The notes under the pieces are model-generated. The model did not search any database. It was given only the letters and a program-made list of their open reading frames with translations, and was not told the DNA's origin. Below, in pieces: positions 24,201 through 33,146 of a DNA stretch of 64,000 bases. Within the stretch, counting starts at the first letter, position 1, and each line of letters opens with the position of its first letter. Both the position numbers and the translations under genes were made by a program. Source of the DNA: Medicago truncatula (lineage: Eukaryota > Streptophyta > Magnoliopsida > Fabales > Fabaceae); the NCBI RefSeq assembly GCF_003473485.1, contig NC_053047.1, positions 37,434,972 through 37,498,971 of the forward strand. The letters are read 5' to 3'.

Positions 24201-24622
24201 CTTACCAATTCTACATCATAAAAATCTGATTCATTCATCTTTGGTGTCTCCTTATCAAGCATTCTTGATGCATGAGCCCACTCCTCATATGTCAAAGCTC
24301 CTCTCATCATATTTCTCCAAAATTTCCTCCTATATGCTAATTCAGCCCTTACCTTAACATTACTGTAACGTCTTAACATGAAAGCAACAATTGCCATAAT
24401 GGCTAATATCCCCCGAGGGTTTCTTGGATGCAACGATGATATAATCGGTCCCCAAAATTTCCTAAGCCTATAAAACACATCCAGTAACTCTACATATAAT
24501 TGATACCTTAAATGTGAAATAGATTTGCAGAAAAGAACCCTGAAAGCAATTGTTCGGCCAAAAATTCCCGAAGGGCCAATCGGAAAAAGATCAACGGAAG
24601 CTTCATTACTTATACCGTCCAT
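21247..24622 (-). CDS. SDP1: SDP1-type patatin-domain triacylglycerol lipase
   Basis: Three coding exons on the minus strand: 23204-24622, 22652-22795 and 21247-22191. Both introns are GT-AG. The predicted protein is about 835 residues, close to Arabidopsis SUGAR-DEPENDENT1 (about 825). The DUF3336 region follows a hydrophobic stretch ([13 protein letters not shown], residues 71-83). The patatin domain shows the oxyanion loop GGASLG (237-242), the nucleophile elbow GSSVG (Ser266) and the catalytic Asp in DGS (Asp423). Exon 2 reads [20 protein letters not shown], strongly conserved in the family. The C-terminal third is Ser/Asn-rich and looks disordered. Known role: it hydrolyses storage triacylglycerol at the oil-body surface during seedling growth. 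All catalytic parts are present, so the gene looks functional. The start Met fits the family start (MD-SNEASVD-FPIGPS). Confidence 0.95.
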
Positions 24623-25696
24623 TGCTAACTAGGGTTTGTTTAAATTTATGTGTATTTTTTTATATGGAAATTGGTTTATAAAGGATTTGAATTACACTTT
24701 GGATCTAATATACAATGATGAAATTTGAGAAGGGGTCCTCCTTAAAAATTAGTGGATAAAATGAATAAAAAAAAGGACGTTATCATGCATGCATGCATGC
24801 ATCAAAAATATTATAATAAGAAATTTCTTGAATTCATTATCATGCATGCATCACAATTATTATATATTTGATGGTTGAATTGAAGAAATGAAGGGAACAA
24901 AACATACACAAATTTGGATTAAAATGAAGGAAATAAAAAACATGAATCAATTAACATGCACAAATTTGGATATATGGTAAAGGGGATAATATAAGAATAA
25001 TAAGAAAAAGTTCCCGCTAAGCCATGAAATGAAGGAAGAAGAGGCTTAGCGAGAACAAAAGTCTGAATGAATGAAGAAATGAAAAAAGAATAAGGAAGGT
25101 ATGAGGAACATTGGGATTTTGGAGGTTGGAATAGTTGTGGTGATGCTTTTGTACAAAGTTTTTGTTTCTATTTAAATTTAATATTAATTATAGTTTTGTC
25201 AATAATAACCATGTATATTTATTGCAAAGACAAACATCTAAATCTAAACTATAAACAATTGGTAGTTTACATATAAGCCAAATATAAAAATGTAAACCTC
25301 TCAGTTTTCAAGAATTGAATCTATGATTGACTAAAGTTGATCTTCTTTCAATGGGAATCAAACGAACACTGCAACAAGACGTGAAATCAAGCAATGCCGC
25401 ACAAGACGATGAACAACTCAATGCCACACTTGGACAACAAAATCACGAAAAAACTTAATATATGTGTAAATCACTTGTTTAGAATAAAAGAAAGGGCAAA
25501 GAAGATGCAAGGGGTTATTCTAGGTCAAAAATGATTTAAACCTTTTCTCGATGAGTAAAAGAGAAAGAGAACTTAAAGAAAAGATGGAGTTTCTTTCAGT
25601 TAAAAAACTAGGACTAATGAGGAGCATCTCTCTACGCCGCCGTCATAAGTTTCTGTTTCATTAATAATCAAAGTTAATATATGTGTAAATCACTTT
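24623..25696. promoter_or_regulatory. SDP1 upstream region (leader and promoter)
   Basis: No gene seen. It should hold the SDP1 promoter and leader. Visible structure: a (CATG)n run at about 24785-24802, recurring more weakly near 24841; a hairpin with a perfect 9-bp stem CGCTAAGCC (25015-25023) and GGCTTAGCG (25043-25051); and a 22-bp phrase at about 25457-25478 repeated at 25675-25696 next to the LINE tail. Exact transcription start cannot be read. Confidence 0.4.
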
Positions 25697-26692
25697 TTTT
25701 TTTTTTTTTTTGAGGGAAAAGTGCTTATAGCATTTCATTAATAATCAAAGTTTCAATACAATTGGGTATATGAAAATAGATAGCGGGACTAGCGAGAAAT
25801 GTGGCTTCCTTTGCAAGAGTGTGAGCCACCACATTAGCTTGTCGCCTAACAAACTCCACCCTAGAGTTGGTAAACTTGGACAAAAGCAAAGACCGGGAAG
25901 CTGTGATGATGTTTCCACATTCCGTTATGTCTTCCCGACCCGAATAAAGACCATCTTTTGTGGTTTTAGAGTCGACTTTAAAATCAATGTTATCAAGGTG
26001 CATATCGCTCGCCCATTGAAGCGCATGGTAAAGGCCCAAAGCTTCCCCAATGTCAACCGGATAGACACCAATAAAACTAATTGTTCTAGCCAACACGAAA
26101 ACTCTCCCTTCGTCACGGATGCAAATACCAATTCCTGTTTTATTACGGTGACTAGAAAATGCCGCGTCAACGTTACACTTCATACGACCATGCTCGGGGG
26201 GCTGCCATCGGTGCTGGACAGCAGCTGGAACATCGCTGGCAGCAGCACTAGCAGCTACTAGTTGAAAAGCAGCAGGAGCAGCATCTGTTTCAGCAGGGGC
26301 AACAGCTGTTACAGCAGGAGCAGCATCTGTTACAGCAGAAGGAGTAGTGTTAACAGCGGCTAAATGCGTACCAGCAGGGGCTGCAGTCAAGTTTCCAGCC
26401 GCAGGGTCATTCGCAAGTTGCCATTCGTCCGTCAAGGACCACGCTCTATCCACAACTGTTGCACAAGTCTCCGTAATGTCTTCCCACAACTTTATGTTCC
26501 TATGCTTCCAAAGGCTCCAAAAAATTGCTGCCAGCCGTTGGGAGAGCGTAACAGATAAAGATTGTAACAAAGCAAAAATGGCCTCAATGGCCGAAGGCGA
26601 CGATGTTACCGCACCTTGAACCTCTCGCCATAAACCTGCCATAGACCAGACCTGAACAGCAAAAGGGCACTCAAAAAATACATGAGTTATGG
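25697..26692 (-). mobile_element. 5'-truncated plant LINE (L1-type) 3' end with RNase H domain
   Basis: On the minus strand: the end of a zinc-binding RT-linked motif (HVFFECPFAVQVWS), then a 305-codon frame, a stop, a short 3' tail and a poly-A run (T run at about 25695-25712). The frame has a C-terminal RVT_3 RNase H domain with CNVDAAF, GEALGLYHAL, VDSKTT and RRQANVVAHTLA, the expected acidic and His positions. Between the 'WSLWKHRN' helix and RNase H lies an Ala/Thr/Val-rich linker built from repeats. Upstream reverse transcriptase is absent. No convincing target duplication found. Confidence 0.8.
25725..26642 (-). CDS. RNase H-like (RVT_3) frame of the LINE remnant, 305 codons
   Basis: An open frame from MAGLWREVQG to INEML. 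Residues 1-75 match the region between zf-RVT and RNase H in plant LINE ORF2. Residues 80-150 are a low-complexity Ala/Pro/Thr-rich linker encoded by imperfect repeats of 'gcagcaggagcagcatctgt' type. Residues 150-305 form the RNase H fold with DED-type acidic residues apparent. Such frames are often annotated as 'putative ribonuclease H protein'. It is more likely the tail of a LINE than a host gene. The frame is open, so expression cannot be excluded. Confidence 0.6.
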   Translation of the reverse strand: MAGLWREVQGAVTSSPSAIEAIFALLQSLSVTLSQRLAAIFWSLWKHRNIKLWEDITETCATVVDRAWSLTDEWQLANDPAAGNLTAAPAGTHLAAVNTTPSAVTDAAPAVTAVAPAETDAAPAAFQLVAASAAASDVPAAVQHRWQPPEHGRMKCNVDAAFSSHRNKTGIGICIRDEGRVFVLARTISFIGVYPVDIGEALGLYHALQWASDMHLDNIDFKVDSKTTKDGLYSGREDITECGNIITASRSLLLSKFTNSRVEFVRRQANVVAHTLAKEATFLASPAIYFHIPNCIETLIINEML

Positions 26693-27087
26693 CTTTAAGT
26701 AATTTGTGGTGTTAATTAATCATTTTGATGCCTATTTTTAAGTCAACTCACGTGTAGCATTTATATATTAAAATTATTAACAAAACATGAATTAAATGTG
26801 AATTTTTTATGTTTTTGCCACTAAAATTCATATTTAATGATTTGTAAAATATTCTAATTTGTTTTGGGACAAATTCTTATAACGTTATAAGCATTCCTGG
26901 AAATTTTCGTTAAAAAATATGAATGCTACACATAACTTGGCTTAAAGGTTTGGACCAACAGTGCTGATGAAATTTTATTTTGGGATTAAAATTCAAAGAA
27001 ATTTTTTAGAAAAAAATATTTTTTTTTTTTATATTTATAGGAAGCAAAAACATATTTAATTTGTAAAAAATATATAGTATTTCTTCA

Positions 27088-27406
27088 TCTTTTATTTGTT
27101 AAAATTAACCCAAATGCTAATTGTCGCCCTAATTTTAACCTAAATTCAATGCTTGCTTTTACTGTATTACCACTGTTTAAAATATCTAATTGCAGAAATC
27201 TCCTATTTTTATTGAAGTTATTTTTTTATTTATAAATCATCAGTAGATCTTTTATTTATTAAAGTTAACCCGAATGCTACTTGTTGCCCTAATTTTAACC
27301 TAACTTTAGTGCTTGCTTTTACTGTATTACCCTGTTTAAAATATCAAATTGCAGAAATCTCCTATTTTTATTGAAGTTATTTTTTTATTTATAAATCATC
27401 AGTAGA
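27088..27406. repeat. Two-copy 160-bp tandem repeat
   Basis: Unit 27088-27246 is repeated at 27248-27406 with a handful of substitutions and small indels. Shared landmarks are 'gccctaattttaacctaa', 'cttgcttttactgtattac' and 'ataaatcatcagtaga'. Confidence 0.9.
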
Positions 27407-27808
27407 GTACTTTTACAAATTATTCATGTTCACTTTTGTATGACTTTTATAGGATCATTGACCTCTTTGATTAATAGAGACGTGAGCTTGCATGGAAGAA
27501 GTTTATTATAATGTGCTATCAACCACATTGGTGTGCAAGCAAACTATTGGAACTTCCTAACATTGTTTATCACATAGACATATGAATAACATGCTAAACT
27601 AAGTAACCATGGTATTTTTTTCCCAACATGTATCATTGAGTTAGGATATATTTTTCTTCTCTGTCGCATAGGATATATACCACAAAATCTCCACAACTTC
27701 AAGCATGGAGGCAAGAGTAGTAACTTTTGATGTATTCATATGATGATGTATTCATATGAATGTACGTTATCATTTTGCTTTTGTCTACTATTTTTACATT
27801 ATATATGT

Positions 27809-27838
27809 CTCGTGCGGCAACACGGGTGTAAAGTCTAG
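27809..27838 (+). mobile_element. Helitron-like 3' terminus
   Basis: A short hairpin (CTCGTG / CACGGG arms) is followed after about 11 bases by CTAG and then T. This is the layout of Helitron 3' ends and resembles the complete Helitron at 42026-45068. Its 5' end was not located, so the element's extent is unknown. Confidence 0.55.
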
Positions 27839-28290
27839 TATCTTATTATTGTGAAGCGTGTGAGTTAAGAGTTAAGGAGATGAATGTTCTAAGTTCAAAC
27901 CGGACGAAAGCGAAAAAATCTAATCTAACAAATAATTACTTTTTTGATGAAGTCTAATAAATAATTTACTAATATTGGTAATTTTAAAAAAAAAAAAAAC
28001 AAAATTTATAATGTTCGATCTCAATCCAATGACTATTGATGTGTCAAATGTATGAATGCATCAAATTTTTTAGGGCGGGAATCTAATTATATGGGAAACA
28101 ACTCATTCTTTGAATCCTTCATTTTATTTATTGTTGAGCCTCGAAATCTACCCTATAAACAACAACTTTTTGCCAAGTTGACTCAAACATCTAATTGTTA
28201 TGAAATTTTGATCAATTATATAGATAAATAATACATAGATACAAGTTGCCTACCCGAGTATTTGATTTGGCGAATGTGTCGTGGGCGTTG

Positions 28291-30285
28291 CCTACCCAAG
28301 TTCAGCTTCAAGATGCAATGTCCTACAAGTTGTGTGAGTTCTGGTGGCATGCATGTGGATCTTGCACATATTTAATTCGAGTGTCCTTTTACTATATAGA
28401 CTTGGCGTACGACTAGTCTCTGGAATGCGGATTTTATGAACGACAATATTGAAGGAAGTAAGGTCCTTAAAACGCATGCCACTATGGTTTTTATGAATTG
28501 ACAATTTGTTGATGTTATACATTAATAAATGGCTAATTCTAATATTTATCAAATGTGTGAAAATATGAGATAATGTGGATAAGTGATTAAAAAATAGACA
28601 ATAAGCAAGTTGTATTTACATGATGATGTGCACATATGTATTAAAGCAATAATTACATTTTACAATTAGGCGAGACATATGTACTATTTGTTTTGTGCAA
28701 GACAAATGTTTATTATAAAGATAAAGATTAACATTACATAGTCAATATCAACATTGGATTCACAAATCATAAACTTCAATCTTTGTCTTTTTTTTTTTCT
28801 CTTTTTATTCATATATGTTAATCTCTCAAAAAAAAATCATATATGTTACATAAATTGCTCTAAAGCAATCACTATGAAAAGACAAAGTTATTGTCCAAAT
28901 AGGGATTTTTATTAGGCATGTCAATAATAGATCTTTTAGTATCACAAAAAGAAATTGAAAACCAAGAAGTAACAAGATGAAACATAATAAACTATAAACA
29001 AATATAATGATCATGTTTGGCTGAGATTTCCACAGCCATCTCTTATGTACATGGAAGAATCAAAATGACAACTCTAATATATACGGCTTATAACGCCTTA
29101 AGAGATAGCAAGGAGAGAATAAAGATTAACAAGCAATTCCGGAGAAATTGCGGCTTATTTAATCAACCGAATTCTCTACTAAACAATATACATCTTCCAA
29201 CTGGTCCAATTAGGTTTCAACTTTTTTTTTATCATCATTAGAACCCCTTGACTTCCATAAAGATAGGTTGTTTTGTTGAAGATAACAGCCTGGCCCATAT
29301 TCTATTCAGTTATCACAGCATTATTTTGTGATTCTGTGCATAGCTTTGCAACAAAAAATGAGAGTTAGCAGAGAGAATACCATTGTTTCAGCCAAAACCA
29401 AAATGTGTGAAGTGCTGATATAGCATTTAAAGTTACCATGAATAAAAATGCTATTTAGTAGTATAGAAAAAAAATCAAAAATTGAACTGAACCGTATATG
29501 GAGCTGCACCGAAAGAACCAGTCCTAATATTAGACTCAGTTTGGTTTTTGGTTTTTTAAACTGTTCAGTTTGGTTTTTGGTTTTTTAAACTGTTCCAAAG
29601 TCAATTAGTAATAACAATTTGGTACAGATCAGTTCAAAAAGGTACAATTCAGTTATTTGTAATGTTAGTTTTATTCGGAAACATTGTCTCAGACTGTCCT
29701 TTCACCAAACCTTTATACTAATTGATCCGGTTCAATTTTATCGAACTGTTGTAACTTGTAACAGACCAGTTAGGTTCAGTTCAGTTTTCTTTCCTGAACC
29801 GACCGAACCATGATTAATCGTGTAATGTTATCTATTAGAAACAACAAATATCATAACCAATGAACTCACGTAGAACGTATATAACTTTGTCTTCATTTGA
29901 TGTAGCCGGTGTAACCTGACATTGCTCTGATGAACAGCACTTTGACAAGAAATGTGCAGTACAAATTGTCTACTTGGGACAGCTTGGATCATGTAGGTTG
30001 GATCTGTAACACAGAAACAAAAATAAAATATTTGGAACTTTTTGCTTCTCCTTTATTGTTGATGCACACATGCTTTTTTTTACAAACTTTAATAAACTGT
30101 CCACGTATGTACTTGCAAGAGTAGCATACATTGCAATAAATCCGTCACACTGAATCAACGTTGTCAATTGTGAATCGCGGAAAATAGTGGTTGGTTTGTT
30201 GCAGGTATAAATAAATAATTATGTCTGCTTTTTCATCTGTAAGTGTTGATTGTTTGTATATTTATATGTGGTTGTCTTTGTTGCA
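28291..30285. other. Non-genic stretch
   Basis: No gene supported. Positions 29541-29600 hold two tandem copies of a 29-bp unit 'actgttcagtttggtttttgg...'. Together with 'ttcagttcagtttt' and 'ccgaaccatg' near 29770-29812 this resembles a degraded CGGTTCGGTT-type MITE. The segment from 30120 may be an intron of the plant-mobile-domain pseudogene. Confidence 0.4.
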
Positions 30286-30917
30286 GGCTTGGGTGTATCA
30301 TCACTTCAAGCGTATGGGCAACAAGGATGTGTGGGGTGGATATCGGGAAGGTAGGCATCCACGCGCCATGCTTTTTGCACCACGGGTGGGTTTGTCTGCA
30401 CCAGACGAGTACAGAGGGCATCTAGATCAGCTGGATCTGGCGGGCGTTGTCATGGCCTTATATGGAGAGCACCGTCGGGCATGTCCGTTTGAGCAGGTCA
30501 GTCTTTACTCTGGATGACTCAGATACAGTAACCGCAAGGTGAGATATCTGCCGGAGCGGGTGCTTCGTCAGTTTGGGTACGTGCAAACCGTCTCCAAGCA
30601 TCCATATGAGAGTGCACTTACACAAGAGACCTTAGTGGATATCACCTACGCATCAAATGGTGGAAGAGGGATACATCAAATGGTTTTACACAATCTCTCA
30701 TCCACGCATGATTCTTCCAAACCATAAGGTTATGGTTTCGAGGCCACCAGAGCAGGAGGCCCTTGATGAGATTGCTGCTGAGGAGGATGGAGAGCATGTG
30801 TTCTTAGAGCTAGGCGGAAGGTTGGGCCGTATCAAAGACCATGTATGTGATGTAATGTCTAGTGGTGTGTGGTGCTCCAAGGGTCTGAAGCATGGCAACA
30901 TTTGGAGGAAGTCTTGA
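30286..30917 (+). pseudogene. Plant mobile domain (MAIN-like / PP7L-type) gene fragment
   Basis: After an acceptor-like 'tttgttgcag' the frame reads AWVYHHFKRM, then LDQLDLAGVVMALYGEHRR, then FEQVSLYSG, stop, LRYSNRKVRYLPERVLRQFGYVQTV. This is the plant mobile domain (PMD) seen in MAIN/MAIL proteins and in many transposon-borne genes. The stop TGA at 30515-30517 replaces the Trp (TGG) expected in SLYSGW, and both sides are in one frame. A frameshift between about 30620 and 30657 moves the rest (GYIKWFYTISHPRMILP) into another frame. N-terminal exons are not visible. Likely a decayed transposon-associated or duplicated host gene. Confidence 0.75.
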
Positions 30918-31232
30918 GAGAGGTTTATGGTGGCAAGGTTTATCGCCGTAGGCATAATATTGTGGGTGGCAGGGTGTAGTCATTGGATAATTTTAATTTT
31001 TAATAATGTTATGTTTGAATATTTAGTGATGTAACATTTCGAAAATTTTATTTTTATGTTTGATTAATGTTATGTTTGAAAATTATGCTCTGTTGTAATT
31101 GTTATTTTGAATTAAATTTTATGTTTTGAATATGGTCAATGCATGGTATGTCGTTTAAAAGCAACCTAAATACGCCAAAACATGCATGTTTCAGACAAAA
31201 CAAACCACTACTATCTCTATGCTGATGCAGTT
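30918..31232. other. AT-rich tail after PMD pseudogene
   Basis: Non-coding, with repeated 'tttgaa(t/a)attatg' and 'atgttatgtttgaa' phrases. No gene seen. Confidence 0.4.
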
Positions 31233-31500
31233 CAGATTATATAATCTGGATTGTTTTAACACATTGTAGATTATATAATCCGAAAACATCTTTTTTCATC
31301 CCAAATGTTGACTTTTTACGGGGTCATTAACACATTTCGGATTATATAATCTGGAATGCGTAAAACCAATCCGAATTATATAATCCGAACCCAATCAATG
31401 CACTTTAGCATAATGATCCTTCAAGGTGCTACAAGCTCAAAAGGCACGAAAAGTTTCGGATTATATAATCCAAAAGTAGTCCGGATTATATAATCCGGAC
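31233..31500. repeat. Cluster of six TTATATAA-centred palindromes
   Basis: Six copies of a palindrome of the form CGGATTATATAATCCG in 268 bp: 31233-31248 (CAGATTATATAATCTG), 31267-31282, 31338-31353, 31371-31387, 31457-31471 and 31481-31498 (CCGGATTATATAATCCGG, extending to 22 bp with flanks). Spacings are irregular (about 15-70 bp), so it is not a simple satellite. It lies just after the PMD pseudogene. Confidence 0.9.
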
Positions 31501-32240
31501 TAGGGGTATTTTTGAAGAAAAAAGATAGGGCGTCCTAGAAACAGACAGGGTGGGAATAGTGATAGTCAAATATTTATGGACAATTTGTTCCTATATTTTT
31601 TTTTTCTTTCTAAAATCTGTAAATTAAAAATTTCATTTTTTTTTTTGACAAGAAATTAAAAATTTCATATTCTTTTCTACTTCTTTAAAAAAAAAAAAAA
31701 TCTTTTTTACTTTTTCTTTTCCATTTCTTCTTCATCTATTGTAAGATCAAAATCATATAGCTTCTTTGTACTTGTGTCCCAAACAGAATTAAATTAAATC
31801 ATCTTCCTTCTTCTTTCTAGTTGTTTTTGCTAGTTGTGTAGTGTTTTGGACTTCCCAAATGTTTTTTTTTTTGGGGGTACCGTAATATTTTATATTTTTA
31901 AGTTATATTTGTTGGTAAAATTGTATTTTAGATTTTCTGGTACTATTTTGTTTGGTTACTATTTTTTTTTGGTAACTATGTTATGTATTTTTTATTTTCT
32001 GGTACCATTTGCAATAAGTAAGCAATACTAAGCATTATTCTTCGGTATGGTAGTCCACTGGTGCAAAATGAAAGTAAAATTAGTTATGTGGAGTTTCAAG
32101 ATATAATGCAAAAGTACATGCAGAGCCTATTGAATCAGTAGAAGCTTACAAGTCTAGAGCATATGAATGCTTCTCCATACAACATATGAATGCTTTAACA
32201 AGTCAAACAATTTTATGTATAATTTTGAAATTCAAATACA
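31501..32240. other. Non-genic, T-rich spacer
   Basis: Homopolymer-rich sequence with several 'tttttttttgg' phrases. No gene seen. It ends with the left target-site copy of the LINE (32233-32242). Confidence 0.5.
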
Positions 32241-32242
32241 AA

Positions 32243-32992
32243 AAACATTAAGAGCTGTTTGCTACGATTCTATGGAGCATTTGGAAGAGCAGAAATCTCA
32301 AATTATGGCAGCAGGAAAGTGAGAACAGTCACAACATTATTGAAAGAGCAAAGCACTTGCTGGAAGGATGGAGATCTGCCAACAGAAAGAGGTTAGTGGC
32401 GCAGCAGACTGTCATAACAGCTGCTGTCACGCTGCCACCTGCTGTGCAGAATGCGAACAGCAGTTCTGAAGGTGTCCGTTGGAAGAAACCGATGCGTGGA
32501 AGAGTGAAATGCAATGTGGATGCCTCGTTTTCGGCTTCTATGAATAGGTGTGGTATTGGAATATGTATTCGTGACGAAGAGGGGCAGTTTGTTCGCGCAA
32601 AAACATTGTGGTTCTCACCTATGTGTTTAGTGGATGTCGGAGAAGCTCTTGGATTGTATCATGCTATGAGGTGGGTTAATGAATTACGGCTTCCAAATGT
32701 GGATTTTGAAGTTGATTCGAAGCGAGTGGCTGACTACTTTAATCGGGGCAACGAAGATATCACCGAATTTGGAGCTATTATGAATAGCAATATACAGTTT
32801 TGTTCCACAAGTTTAACAAACTCTCATGTCGAGTTTATTAGGAGGCAAGCGAACGTAGTTGACTATGAGGTAGCTCAGGCAGCTACTTCCTCATCTAGCT
32901 TCCGTATTTATAATGATGTACCGCTTTGTATAAACGAGTTGATTGCTAATGAAATGCTATAAGCTTAATTTTCTAAAAAAAAATAAAAAATA
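32243..32992 (+). mobile_element. 5'-truncated LINE 3' end with RNase H domain
   Basis: A frame from about 32250 (ATILWSIWKSRN...) enters a 201-codon stretch, MLEGWRSANR to ELIANEML, then a stop and an A-rich tail (32976-32990). RNase H motifs are visible: CNVDASF, GEALGLYHAM, VDFEVDSK and RRQANVV. CAAATACAAA occurs at both ends (32233-32242 and 32993-33002), a plausible target duplication. Same family as the LINE at 25.7 kb but diverged. It inserted about 85 bp upstream of the leader palindrome of the 33.1-kb PPR gene. Confidence 0.8.
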
Positions 32993-33076
32993 CAAATACA
33001 AAGACCAAATCCAACGAAATTCACCATTCTTTTAGAAACTGAATGCAAAAGCTAAGACCAAATCCAACATTCATTT

Positions 33077-33089
33077 ACACTGTCAGTGT
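33077..33089. promoter_or_regulatory. Conserved leader palindrome of the RFL-PPR genes (copy 1)
   Basis: ACACTGTCAGTGT, two 6-bp arms around a central T, 57 bp before the conserved ATG at 33147. The same motif sits at the same distance before the other two RFL genes of the cluster. Confidence 0.6.
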
Positions 33090-33146
33090 TTAGAAATGGC
33101 ATTCACAATCGTTGCAACGAAACTTACTATGACAAAGTTATCATCA

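Larger units (their letters stand above)
26693..28290. other. Non-genic AT-rich DNA with tandem repeat and Helitron end
   Basis: No gene seen. Contains the 160-bp tandem duplication (27088-27406) and a Helitron-like 3' end (27809-27838), listed separately. Confidence 0.5.

Noticed and set aside
29619-29813. Short ORF near CGGTTC-rich repeats
   Set aside because: Repeat-derived (ttcagtt / ccgaacc words).
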